Part shown: positions 35,843 to 44,791 of the stretch, one piece after another
Layout: each line of letters starts with the position of its first letter
Position numbering within the stretch: the stretch's first letter is position 1
DNA from: Rickettsia endosymbiont of Lasioglossum villosulum
Lineage (GTDB): Bacteria; Pseudomonadota; Alphaproteobacteria; Rickettsiales; Rickettsiaceae
DNA length: 64,000 nucleotides
Direction of reading: 5' to 3'
Assembly (NCBI RefSeq): GCF_964026455.1
Contig: NZ_OZ032152.1
Span: 868,001-932,000, forward strand
Notes under the pieces: model-generated
What the model was told of the DNA's origin: nothing
Database searches by the model: none
Seen by the model: only the letters and a program-made list of their open reading frames with translations
Translations under genes and position numbers: made by a program

Positions 35843-37512
35843 TATTTTGTAATCTCTTGCCACATAGTTTCATTAATATCTTGAAACCCTGGTAGCATAC
35901 ATTTTTCTAGTATTTTTTTATGTTCTTTAAAATCCGGTATTAGCTCCATGATTTTTTCTTTTAAATTATCACCTGCTTTAACTTCCTTTACTGCTGCTTG
36001 GTATAAAGACAAATAATATAAAGGTAGAATTTTATTTATATCATCTATAGTACCTATTTTAGTTTTATTTAAATCTGATAAATCAAAATTATATTCAAAA
36101 CTAACATCAATTAAGTTAGAAGAATTTGGATGATCGGAAATAGTTTTAAAAAAAGATATAAAAGCATTTTTATAGATTTCTTTACTTTCTTCCGAAAGAT
36201 TTTTGTATATATAAGAGCTTAGCACTTCCATTATTTTAGGATAATTATTAGCTATGATATCACCCTTACTATAAGAATCTTTAAATATATTTACTAATGT
36301 TTCGTTTGTTATATTAAATCCTGTTCTATTTGAATACAAACTTAGAGCATTTATTTTAGCTCTAGTTAACTTATTTAACTCAGTAAATAAACTAGCATTT
36401 AATTTAAAATCATATTCTCGGTTTTCCAAGATACTAAAATCAAACTGCTGACTATTATCTAAAATATAGCTTAGTTTAGAGTTTAAATTTTTATATGACT
36501 CATTATCTGAAATTGTCAGCAGATAGTTTTGCCTGTCATAATATTTTCTTATAAAACTTAAGAAATTTGTTATAGAGTCTTGCTTTAGCTTAAATTTTGA
36601 ATCTATCAAAAGATTAACATTATTATTACCTAAACCATCCAACTTACCTTTATATAGTAAATTAATGTTATTTTCAAAACTATTACTATTTATTTGTGCA
36701 TTAGTAATTTTAATTGTTAAATCTTTGGCAAAGTCCTTAAAATTTGGGTTACCCGCAGTAACTAAAAAATTAGCTGAAAATTTAAAGTTATTATGCCAAG
36801 CTAATCTATATAATAACAACCCTGCCGGAATTATTCTATCTTCAAGATCACTTTGTATTATTTCAGTGTCATAATTAATTTCTAATTTTTGTGGTATATT
36901 ATCAAGAAAATCCTGTTTACTTGTATAATACTTACTCTTATCAAATATTAAAGTAAATAGAGTATGACCCTCTTCATATAGCTTTTTATTATCTACTAAA
37001 TCAAAAATTTCTGCTTTATTTAAAGTAAATTTAACATCTTCTATAAAATTTACTATTTCAAAAAAATCCTTCTTCTCTTTTATAATTTTAAATAATCTAA
37101 AACTTAAAGGCATTTTTGCGGATAATATACAATTATCATTATAAAATTTTACTCCAAAGCCTCTCTCAATTGGTTTAAATCTGCCAACTGCCTCTCCTGA
37201 AAAATCTATAAATATTTGCTGCTTTAATAAATCATAACCAATATTTATAGGTGAGTTAAATTCGATTTTTCTATTAACACTTTCTTCTTGCCAATTAATA
37301 ATTGAAATACCAAATTTAAAAGGAAAACCATAAGGCTTAGCTTTAGAAAATTTAACAAAATATTGCTGAGAATCATCGATATTAAGATAGGTATCAGAAT
37401 ATTTTTGATTTATAGAATTTGATAAGGAAAATAGGATTGCAAACCACAATATGCTATAAGTTAATACAGCAAGAATAGATACAAAAAATATTATTTTTAA
37501 AGTTTTTTTCAT
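35842..37512 (-). CDS. DUF2125-like envelope protein of unknown function
   Basis: A 556-residue protein with one N-terminal anchor (IIFFVSILAVLTYSILWFAIL) and a long, probably periplasmic, region rich in beta-type segments. The phrase AKPYGFPFKFGISIINW near residue 52 resembles the G-F-P-F-R/K-F motif of the alphaproteobacterial DUF2125/YdgA-like group. No catalytic motif is visible. I start it at ATG 37512 (MKKTLKIIFF); the 21 residues before that come from a repeat. It is translationally coupled to ispB. Function unknown, family call tentative. Confidence 0.75.
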   Translation of the reverse strand: MKKTLKIIFFVSILAVLTYSILWFAILFSLSNSINQKYSDTYLNIDDSQQYFVKFSKAKPYGFPFKFGISIINWQEESVNRKIEFNSPINIGYDLLKQQIFIDFSGEAVGRFKPIERGFGVKFYNDNCILSAKMPLSFRLFKIIKEKKDFFEIVNFIEDVKFTLNKAEIFDLVDNKKLYEEGHTLFTLIFDKSKYYTSKQDFLDNIPQKLEINYDTEIIQSDLEDRIIPAGLLLYRLAWHNNFKFSANFLVTAGNPNFKDFAKDLTIKITNAQINSNSFENNINLLYKGKLDGLGNNNVNLLIDSKFKLKQDSITNFLSFIRKYYDRQNYLLTISDNESYKNLNSKLSYILDNSQQFDFSILENREYDFKLNASLFTELNKLTRAKINALSLYSNRTGFNITNETLVNIFKDSYSKGDIIANNYPKIMEVLSSYIYKNLSEESKEIYKNAFISFFKTISDHPNSSNLIDVSFEYNFDLSDLNKTKIGTIDDINKILPLYYLSLYQAAVKEVKAGDNLKEKIMELIPDFKEHKKILEKCMLPGFQDINETMWQEITK

Positions 37513-37532
37513 ATGATTATTATTGTGTGTCT

Positions 37533-37630
37533 CGTCATTGCGAGGAGAGGCGAAGCCTCGACGTGGCAATCTCATTAAGCAGCAGTATAAGTCTCCTAAG
37601 ATTGCTTCGTCACTACGCTCCTCGCAATGA
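37533..37630. repeat. palindromic repeat, family B
   Basis: CGTCATTGCGAGGAGAGG to CGCTCCTCGCAATGA with GTGGCAATCTCATT / AAGATTGCTTCGTC arms, between tlc3 and the DUF2125-like gene. It supplies the false extension of the latter. Confidence 0.82.
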
Positions 37631-37639
37631 TGTGATGCA

Positions 37640-39154
37640 TCACTTACACAACTCAGTATATTCCTTATTCAATTTTACAACATCCCAAATCCATAAGCTA
37701 ATCATAACTATAAAAATTATTAATAGATATATTATTATAGAGTCAAAAGTAGCAGTAGGAATAATTATAAATATTAAGGACTGAATAAATGCACCGAGTG
37801 ATTTACCAAATTTTGTACCTATTACTTCTACAGCAGCTTTACCCTTAGTTCTAAGTTCAAGCGATAACGGGATATATGCCATTTCTTTTGTTGAATCAAA
37901 GAGTGAGTATTTAGAGGATTTACTCAGGATATTTTGAATTGCTCCAACAATTATTGCGGCATATAAAAGGTTAAAATTACCAAAACATGAACCTATTTCT
38001 TCGATAAAAATTATGAAAATAAAAAACATTAAACCGGTTATAGATAGCATAATAGGTGTCAATAATGCAGAGACAAACCAACCTAGTCTTCTAAGGATGT
38101 TGCTGCCTATTATCATGAAAGTAACGCATGATATGCCCATCAAGATATTAAACCTACCCATAAAATGAACATAATCTATAGTATTTGGATATAGTTCTTT
38201 TACTTTTGCTTTCCAAGGTCCTTCTACGATATTAATTAATAACCCATAACAGATTATTAATAAGGCAATACGACCTATATATTTTGAGTTAATTACTAGC
38301 TTAATACTTTCCAAAACTGAAAGTTTGGTTTTTGTTTTAGCCTTAACTTTCTTTGAATCTAAAACATTTATAGAATCAGTCAAAATAAATTTATTTATTA
38401 CTCTAAATAGCAGCATAGAGATAACACCCGCTGCAACAATTATTGACATAATAGGTTGTAGCATCTCTGTTGTTTGAGAGGTTAAATTAACTGATGCATC
38501 GAAAGAATTTGGTAATAATTCCGGATCTATTATTTTATTACCTGAGAAAAACACGAGTACACTACCTGCAAGTATTAGTCCCATATTACCAACCATCCCA
38601 AGGACTGGATAAAATCTCTTTGCTTTATTAGTATCAAAAATATGGTTAGCAAACTGCCAAAACATTAAGTTTATAACTACAGCACTCCATAACTCTGCAA
38701 AGATATACATAAGCCCATAGCTCCATTTACTGGCTATTTTAATAAACCATTTGAAGTTAGGGTAAGATGTTATCAAGCTACTTATTATTTCATCATTAGG
38801 ATGATAAGCTTCCTGATTCGGATAAATAATATAAGCAAAAAATAAGAAAAATAATAGAAAGCTACCAACTATAATGTAAAAAACATATTCGAAATTGAAT
38901 TTATTACTGAGCTTAACGTAAAGTATTGTAAAGATCACGCATGAGGGTAATACTAGCCATAATTTTAAAAAGCTAATAATCTCTGCTCCCATAGAGGGTA
39001 CTACTAAGCTATCCTTTATAGAACGCAATGCTCCGAAATTGAAAAGAATACATAGCATCATTAATGCCATAGGTATGAAAAGCTTTAATTCCTTTCTTTC
39101 TATTGGCCAAATTATTTCCTTAACTTTCTCAAAAAAGGTTTTGGGCGGCAACAT
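37640..39154 (-). CDS. tlc3: ATP/ADP translocase family protein Tlc3
   Basis: Nucleotide transporter family (NTT) protein with about 12 membrane helices in 504 residues. The start MLPPKTFFEKVKEIIWPIER and the run RSIKDSLVVPSMGAEIISFL match my recollection of R. prowazekii Tlc3 far better than Tlc1, 2, 4 or 5. Family members exchange host ATP for ADP (Tlc1) or import other nucleotides (Tlc4, Tlc5); to my knowledge no substrate has been established for Tlc3. The C-terminal LSKSSKYSLFDSTKEMAYIP motif is conserved. It is a hallmark of Rickettsiales and chlamydia-like parasites. Confidence 0.93.
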   Translation of the reverse strand: MLPPKTFFEKVKEIIWPIERKELKLFIPMALMMLCILFNFGALRSIKDSLVVPSMGAEIISFLKLWLVLPSCVIFTILYVKLSNKFNFEYVFYIIVGSFLLFFLFFAYIIYPNQEAYHPNDEIISSLITSYPNFKWFIKIASKWSYGLMYIFAELWSAVVINLMFWQFANHIFDTNKAKRFYPVLGMVGNMGLILAGSVLVFFSGNKIIDPELLPNSFDASVNLTSQTTEMLQPIMSIIVAAGVISMLLFRVINKFILTDSINVLDSKKVKAKTKTKLSVLESIKLVINSKYIGRIALLIICYGLLINIVEGPWKAKVKELYPNTIDYVHFMGRFNILMGISCVTFMIIGSNILRRLGWFVSALLTPIMLSITGLMFFIFIIFIEEIGSCFGNFNLLYAAIIVGAIQNILSKSSKYSLFDSTKEMAYIPLSLELRTKGKAAVEVIGTKFGKSLGAFIQSLIFIIIPTATFDSIIIYLLIIFIVMISLWIWDVVKLNKEYTELCK

Positions 39155-39249
39155 TTATATTGTAACCTTGCATAAAAATTAAATTAAATTCTATTAATCT
39201 TTTTAAATATTCATAGAATATAAACTTTTAAATCTCTTACTCATTAAAG

Positions 39250-40230
39250 TCAATTAAAATCTTTACTGCCCCAAGGAGTAAACTCTCTATATCGCCAATA
39301 ATATTTTTCAATTTCTTGATACTTTTCTAAAATATCTTTTGTCCATTTTATTTCCTCATTATTCCATGGTTTCTTTTTACCAGCATAATGCATAATGAAA
39401 TATGAAAAATAAGTATCTCTATCTATAAAATAGGTATAAAAATTCCATCTCATAGATAATGGATATATGTAATTATGAAAAGCAATATTTAATAAATCTT
39501 GATCAGGATAAGCAAAACTACATTTTGAATTATGCATTGCATCTAAAACCATATTCTTTGCTTGCTTTTCACGCATATTTTGTAGATTTAAAAATACTAT
39601 ACCGCTATTTTTATAAAAATTATTTATTTTCCTATTACATTCTTCTTCTACTTTTAAAGTACAATAAGTAAGAGCCGTATCCATACTACCAGCAACTATA
39701 TAGTTTGACATACCTAGCTTTTTGAAAGAATTTAAATCACGCAACACAATAATGTCTGCATCCAGATATAATATAGACTCTAAATTTGGAAAGACTTGAT
39801 CAAAATATAACCTATACATTACTAAAGGAGGCCACATCTCCGAAAATTCTATTTTTTTATTAGCTAAATTTAAGTCTAATACATTTTCAGGAAAAGGAAC
39901 AAAATCTATAGAATAGTCCCTTATATGTTTCATGGAAGCTAATTTTTCCATTGATTCTTCTGTAAGCGAATCGTTTGGATTCATCACAATATGAAACTTA
40001 TAAAAACTATCTAGATCACTATTTATTAAACTTGAAGCAATAACTGTTGCAGCGTGCCGAACAAACTTATCATTAATAATTAATGCTATATCTAGTGTAT
40101 TATCTTGTTTAATACTGGTTAACTTAATTACATTTTGTATTTCCTCTATGGCAAGCTTATAATCAAGCTTTATATCCTGCTCATTAAGTGATGGTCTACC
40201 AAGTAGGTGAATCATGCTAAGCCTATACAA
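39250..40230 (-). CDS. glycosyltransferase family 8
   Basis: GT-A retaining enzyme of the LgtC/RfaJ type, adding galactose or glucose to lipopolysaccharide core. DIALIINDKFVRHAATVIAS (near residue 48) is the family opening. The DxD metal site is ILYLDADIIVLRDL near residue 151, and YPDQDLLNIAF near residue 244 is a GT8 signature. The C-terminus HYAGKKKPWNN also fits. Length 326 is typical. The first 45 residues precede the conserved fold. The next gene upstream is an unknown membrane protein 16 bp away. Confidence 0.9.
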   Translation of the reverse strand: MYRLSMIHLLGRPSLNEQDIKLDYKLAIEEIQNVIKLTSIKQDNTLDIALIINDKFVRHAATVIASSLINSDLDSFYKFHIVMNPNDSLTEESMEKLASMKHIRDYSIDFVPFPENVLDLNLANKKIEFSEMWPPLVMYRLYFDQVFPNLESILYLDADIIVLRDLNSFKKLGMSNYIVAGSMDTALTYCTLKVEEECNRKINNFYKNSGIVFLNLQNMREKQAKNMVLDAMHNSKCSFAYPDQDLLNIAFHNYIYPLSMRWNFYTYFIDRDTYFSYFIMHYAGKKKPWNNEEIKWTKDILEKYQEIEKYYWRYREFTPWGSKDFN

Positions 40231-40246
40231 ACATCTTGCTGTAAGC

Positions 40247-40843
40247 TCAAGCTATATTAAGAGAAATTAGACTTTTTAGAGCAGGAATTTCATCTTTTGT
40301 ATAACCGCTAAAATATTTTATTAAGTCAGAATCATTTTTTATATTCAAATGTTCTTTTACTTCTTTTTCATAACCTGAAATTATTAATTTTGCTAAATTA
40401 ATCGCAGCATTTTTAGTATATAAAGTATCAAGACCATAACTACCATTCTTAATTGCTTTATATTGCTCTACTAAAGTAGCATCCTCACCCGAATATAGCT
40501 GTAGCAAACAATCATAACCTTTTGCGACTTCTAAACGTACCTTTCCATCTTCTATTTTAAAAGTACAAATTTTTTCTAATTTTACCTTATCTTTAACGCT
40601 TAGCGGCTTATCTTTTAACTGCTCAAGTGCTGAGTCAAAGTTGAATAGATCTTCACGCACAATACTATAAAGCTTTTGATAGCTATAGGTAGAGATATCC
40701 CTAATACAATAATTTTCTGAATGCATTTTATGATTACTCGTGAAAAATCCTATAACAACTATAAACATTATTAAAATTAGAAGAAGCAATAGAGGAATTT
40801 TAATGGTAGCAAAAATATTTTTTTTAGACCTTTTTTTAAACAT
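40247..40843 (-). CDS. unknown membrane-anchored protein
   Basis: A 198-residue protein that I do not recognise. A basic N-terminus (MFKKRSKKN) is followed by one helix (IPLLLLLILIMFIVVIGFF, residues 17-35), giving type II topology with a soluble domain outside the cytoplasm. That domain has two to three Cys (YCIRD, KICTFK, YDCLLQL) and no known motif. It ends 16 bp before the GT8 gene and may be co-transcribed. The start is 133 bp from the divergent ampG-like gene. It reads as a real gene on frame length and anchor. Confidence 0.65.
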   Translation of the reverse strand: MFKKRSKKNIFATIKIPLLLLLILIMFIVVIGFFTSNHKMHSENYCIRDISTYSYQKLYSIVREDLFNFDSALEQLKDKPLSVKDKVKLEKICTFKIEDGKVRLEVAKGYDCLLQLYSGEDATLVEQYKAIKNGSYGLDTLYTKNAAINLAKLIISGYEKEVKEHLNIKNDSDLIKYFSGYTKDEIPALKSLISLNIA

Positions 40844-40976
40844 TTAAATTTATAACTAATTAGTTTAAAAGAATTTATCAATTAATAAGAAAACTCGCAA
40901 TAATTATATTAGATTATTTAGCTATTTTCATTTATTATTTATAATTCTAGGCGTTATTTATAACAATTAAAACAAT

Positions 40977-42212
40977 ATGTCACGCAGTTTATCTATTATT
41001 TGGTTATTTGGACTTATTAGCGGCTTTAATATAATGATTACCGGTAATACATTAAATTATTGGCTTGCTAAAGAGAATATAGCTTTGCAAACGATAGGTT
41101 TACTATCACTTATAACTTTGCCCTATTCTATCAATTTTTTATTTGCCCCAATTTTCGATAGTTTAAAGATTAAATATTTAGACAAAATTTTTGGTCATAG
41201 ATTATCTTGGATTTGCTTAACTTCCATAGCCCTAGTATTTTTTGTATATATTTTAAGCTTTTTAAATCCTTTTGATAATTTATTATTATTTGCCTCTATC
41301 TCATTGATTATTTCATTTTTTAGCTCTATGCAAGATACTATATTAAGTGCTTTTAGGACAGAAATAGTTAATAAGGAATCTCTTGGTTTTGCCTCAGGAA
41401 TATATATATTTGGTTACCGATTCGGTATGCTCCTCGCAAACTCAGGAGCTATATATTTATCTATATATTTAACGTTCAACGAAATATATAAAATTTTTGC
41501 AATTTTAATATTTATTTATCTTATTTTACTTATAGTTGGTGTAAAATATTGCAGATTTAATCAAAATAAATATATAGAGCAAACCACGAATAATAATAAT
41601 GAAAGTACTTTTGCTTTTATAAGGAATATTCTGAAACCGATAGGCTCTATCTCTTTTATTATCCTCATATTAGTCTTCCTAATATTATATAGACTACCCG
41701 ACAATTTTATTAATGTCATGATCAACCCGTTTTTACTTCATTTAAATTATGATGCTTTTGAAATAGCAAGTGTCGGGAAGTTTTGGGGAGTTATGGGTGC
41801 TATCGTTGGTGGATTACTCGGCGGTTTTATTATGAAGAAAAAGAATATATTAGATAGCATACTACTATTTGGTATTATTCATGCTTTAGCTCATATATTA
41901 TTTATTATTCTTAAAATATATGGAAAAAATCCCACACTATTATTTATTACAATAGGAGCAGAAAGTATTACGGGCGGCATGACGATGACAGCTTACATTG
42001 CTTTTATCTCATCATTATGTCAAGGCAAGTTTCGTGCTACACAATATTCATTCTTTTCATCAATGATGGGTATTTCTAGATCAATTTTTCCAATAATTTC
42101 AGGTTATATAGTAGTAAATTTTGGCTGGCAAAATTTCTTTTTATTTACTACTATTATAACTATTCCATCTTTACTAGTATTATTAAAAATAAAAAATAAA
42201 TTACAACAATGA
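40977..42212 (+). CDS. ampG: AmpG-like MFS permease
   Basis: Major facilitator protein with 12 predicted helices in 411 residues. The AmpG group imports anhydromuropeptides for peptidoglycan recycling. The start ...LFGLISGFNIMITGNTLNYW and SLITLPYSINFLFAPIFDSL match AmpG-type sequences, where the second segment is the loop 2-3 signature region. Rickettsia genomes carry several AmpG paralogs, and the transported compound of each is unproven. A TATAAT-like hexamer lies at 40940-40945 without a good -35. The gene overlaps the next one by 4 bp. Confidence 0.87.
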   Translation: MSRSLSIIWLFGLISGFNIMITGNTLNYWLAKENIALQTIGLLSLITLPYSINFLFAPIFDSLKIKYLDKIFGHRLSWICLTSIALVFFVYILSFLNPFDNLLLFASISLIISFFSSMQDTILSAFRTEIVNKESLGFASGIYIFGYRFGMLLANSGAIYLSIYLTFNEIYKIFAILIFIYLILLIVGVKYCRFNQNKYIEQTTNNNNESTFAFIRNILKPIGSISFIILILVFLILYRLPDNFINVMINPFLLHLNYDAFEIASVGKFWGVMGAIVGGLLGGFIMKKKNILDSILLFGIIHALAHILFIILKIYGKNPTLLFITIGAESITGGMTMTAYIAFISSLCQGKFRATQYSFFSSMMGISRSIFPIISGYIVVNFGWQNFFLFTTIITIPSLLVLLKIKNKLQQ

Positions 42213-42841
42213 ATGATATTTTAACTATTTTCTCACATGTAATAATTTTACTTTCATCTTCGATTATACAAAGTATTTTTATATTAAATCAAAGTGCAAA
42301 ATATTGTAGCTTTAAAAAAGCTTTACCTAGTATGATCGCTGGTTGTATAACTTATAGCATTATCATATACATAATTATCTTTAATACTGAGTTCTTGTTT
42401 ATTTATATGCTATGGTTTATAGCAATACCTATTTTTGTAGTTGGATTTATTTTTTTCATATATATGGGCTATAATACGTGGCATCAATCATACTTTAATT
42501 CAACAAACATCCCTGAATCGGTTTCTATTCAAAAACTATTTTTAGAACCTATATATATATTAGTATTATCAATATTCAATCCTTTTATTTTAGATATGCT
42601 AAATACAGTTCTTTATAAATATCGAGATTATAATACTAAAGTAATATACATACTTATACCTATCTATCTATGGTTTTTGTTATTATCAATAATTGGTTAT
42701 AATATTAGAAAACTAAGTAAAGGGGCTATAATTTTAAAAATACTTAATAAGGTAGGAGCTATAACAATTTGGGGAATAGCACTTCTATATTTACCACAAA
42801 CAGTAATTACTATAAAATCTTGGATAAATTGGTTAATTTAA
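42209..42841 (+). CDS. divergent LysE-family membrane protein
   Basis: A 210-residue membrane protein clearly paralogous to the next gene: both share IFxLNQxA, KKALPSxI, GFIFFxYMGYNTW and GYNIRKLxK at the same positions. LysE-family members export basic amino acids. Here the family motif P-x-G-x-Q-N near residue 20 has become SSSIIQSIF, losing the Gly and Asn, and the region around residue 125 is also altered. It may be a non-transporting partner, a changed-specificity transporter or a decaying copy. It overlaps ampG by 4 bp and is 1 bp from the next gene. Confidence 0.78.
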   Translation: MNDILTIFSHVIILLSSSIIQSIFILNQSAKYCSFKKALPSMIAGCITYSIIIYIIIFNTEFLFIYMLWFIAIPIFVVGFIFFIYMGYNTWHQSYFNSTNIPESVSIQKLFLEPIYILVLSIFNPFILDMLNTVLYKYRDYNTKVIYILIPIYLWFLLLSIIGYNIRKLSKGAIILKILNKVGAITIWGIALLYLPQTVITIKSWINWLI

Positions 42842-42842
42842 A

Positions 42843-43481
42843 ATGAGCGAAATATTAAATGCATTTTTTCATGCAATATTATTAGCACTTGGCTTAATTG
42901 TACCTTTAGGAGTGCAGAATATTTTTATATTCAATCAAGGAGCTACACATCAAAAATTTCAAAAAGTTTTACCTAGTATAATATCAGCTTCTATATGCGA
43001 TACTATTCTTATCTGCTCTGCCGTTTTTGGTTTGTCTTTAATAATTTTTGAAATCCCTACCCTAAAACTTGCTATATTTGTCTTGGGATTTATTTTTTTA
43101 TTATATATGGGATATAATACTTGGAATCAGCCACCTCTTGATCTTACTAATAACTCGAACGCACTTTCAGCTAAAAAACAGATTCTATTTGCTATATCAG
43201 TATCAATATTAAATCCACATGCAATTATGGATACAATAGTAGTAATAGGTACAAGTGCCTTAAAATATCAGGGACTTATAAAAACTATATTTACTTTAAC
43301 TTGCGTGCTTGTATCTTGGTTATGGTTTTTCTCTTTAGGTTTTGCTGGTTATAATATTAGAAAGCTGAATAAAAGTAGCACAATTTTAGCTATAGTTAAT
43401 AAAATAGCAGCTATTATAATTTGGGCAGTAGCTCTTTATATAGGAATACAAATATTATATGAAGTCGGTTTTATTAACTAG
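42843..43481 (+). CDS. LysE/ArgO family exporter
   Basis: Six-helix amino acid exporter family protein, 212 residues. The N-terminal motif LGLIVPLGVQNIFIFNQG keeps the canonical P-x-G-x-Q-N. Helix 3 is followed by LLYMGYNTW, and ISVSILNPHAIMDTIVVIG carries the conserved N-P-x-A segment. It is one member of a tandem duplication; the upstream copy has lost part of these motifs. Its end overlaps hemD by 23 bp. Substrate in Rickettsia is unknown; arginine or lysine is the family default. Confidence 0.87.
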   Translation: MSEILNAFFHAILLALGLIVPLGVQNIFIFNQGATHQKFQKVLPSIISASICDTILICSAVFGLSLIIFEIPTLKLAIFVLGFIFLLYMGYNTWNQPPLDLTNNSNALSAKKQILFAISVSILNPHAIMDTIVVIGTSALKYQGLIKTIFTLTCVLVSWLWFFSLGFAGYNIRKLNKSSTILAIVNKIAAIIIWAVALYIGIQILYEVGFIN

Positions 43482-44133
43482 AAGCTTAGAAGCTAATTTA
43501 GAAACTACCCAGGAAATAGGTAAATATTTTCATTATATTAATTGCCCTATAATTAAGTATAAAACTTTAGATTTTGATGCTAATATTTTAAAAAACTACT
43601 CAAATATAATAATAACTAGCAAATATGCCGCCACAATTATTGCTGAATATGAATTAAATCATAACATTTGGGTGGTGGGTGATAAATCAAGAGAGATATT
43701 AATAAATAAAGGCTTTAAAATAGCCTATGCCGGTAAAAACGTCGATGATTTGATGCAGCATTTTCCGGATGATTTGTATGAACAAGCTATATATCTATCT
43801 TCAAATGAAATCACTAAAGATTTGCCTGATAAAATAAAACGTTATATTATTTATAATGTAGAATATTTAAATGAGCTTCCGTTATCTGTTGTAAAAGAAC
43901 TTAAAAATTCTGTTGATTTTATTTTAGTTTATTCTCAAAATAGTGCTAAGACTCTGTTAAAATTATTGAATGAAAATAATTTATTAGAATATTTACAAAA
44001 TAGTTTAGTTATAGCTATAAGTTCAAAAGTTGCAAATATAGTTAGACCTTTTTTTAAAAATGTGGTTTATTGTGATGACCAAAATCCTAATGATTTAATC
44101 AAATTATTATTTGAAAATGCAAAAATTCAATAG
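43459..44133 (+). CDS. hemD: uroporphyrinogen-III synthase
   Basis: Two-domain enzyme that closes and inverts hydroxymethylbilane to uroporphyrinogen III in heme synthesis. The start SVLLTRSLEANLETTQEI and the later IIITSKYAATII, YAGKNVDDLMQHF, YLSSNEITKDLPD, IIYNVEYLNEL, DFILVYSQNSAKTLLKLL and VIAISSKVANIV follow the HemD pattern, a family known for low identity. Length 224 is usual. Position before a membrane protein and hemY-like gene is the standard alphaproteobacterial hem arrangement. It overlaps both neighbours by 23 bp. Confidence 0.87.
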   Translation: MKSVLLTRSLEANLETTQEIGKYFHYINCPIIKYKTLDFDANILKNYSNIIITSKYAATIIAEYELNHNIWVVGDKSREILINKGFKIAYAGKNVDDLMQHFPDDLYEQAIYLSSNEITKDLPDKIKRYIIYNVEYLNELPLSVVKELKNSVDFILVYSQNSAKTLLKLLNENNLLEYLQNSLVIAISSKVANIVRPFFKNVVYCDDQNPNDLIKLLFENAKIQ

Positions 44134-44791
44134 TTTATTTAAAAGCCGGAACATCTTTCTCATAGCGATAGTAATATTTACTTTATCTTCCTTTACACTT
44201 TATAACAATAGGAGCGATATTTTAAAATTATGTAAAAGCGAAAATAAAAACTTAAGTCAAACTCTTGATACCCCAGAGGAGATTGAAACAAATATTACAG
44301 AAGTAAAAGAAGAAGCACCTTTGCTATCTACTAAAACATTTTTTAATTATATAGATTCCTTAAAATTTCCCGAAGCTCATACTGCTGCATTAGAACAAAA
44401 ACCTAAGCCTCAGCAAAAAATATATTCACCTGATTATATTAATTATCTGCTAAATGCAAATCTACTAACATATAATTTTTTGCAAGATCAGGAATATAGT
44501 AAAAAATTAACAGTATTAAAATCTCTGCTGCTACCTCAGGAAATAAAAAATATTTTAGCAAACTTAGAAGAATATAATAATAATTACCTTATTTCTAAAT
44601 CTGAAAGAGTAGAAGTAATTTTCCCATTAAATCATAAATGGCTTGAAAAATTTGTTAAAATCGAGAAAAAGCCTTCTAATATAACTATAAAAGAACAAGA
44701 TAAATCCTTGACCCTAGAAAAATTAAAATATCTAATTAATTTTCTTTATTCAGAAAAATTTATGCAGGAGTTTATAAATAAAGATGTTTAG
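44111..44791 (+). CDS. small membrane protein between hemD and hemY (possible reduced mitofilin-like)
   Basis: A 226-residue protein with one N-terminal helix (NIFLIAIVIFTLSSFTLY, residues 14-31), a Glu/Thr-rich linker and a helical C-terminal domain (LPQEIKNILANLEEYNNNYL...). In many alphaproteobacteria the gene at this exact position encodes a Mic60/mitofilin homolog (COG4223) with the same order of TM anchor, coiled coil and C-terminal domain. Here the coiled coil is very short, so homology is suggested by synteny and topology rather than motif. The gene overlaps hemD by 23 bp and hemY by 8 bp. Function unknown. Confidence 0.68.
   Translation: MKMQKFNSLFKSRNIFLIAIVIFTLSSFTLYNNRSDILKLCKSENKNLSQTLDTPEEIETNITEVKEEAPLLSTKTFFNYIDSLKFPEAHTAALEQKPKPQQKIYSPDYINYLLNANLLTYNFLQDQEYSKKLTVLKSLLLPQEIKNILANLEEYNNNYLISKSERVEVIFPLNHKWLEKFVKIEKKPSNITIKEQDKSLTLEKLKYLINFLYSEKFMQEFINKDV

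Noticed and set aside
37513..37575. N-terminal extension of the DUF2125-like gene
   Set aside because: MRLPRRGFASPRNDET is translation of the family-B repeat; the signal anchor begins after the Met at 37512.
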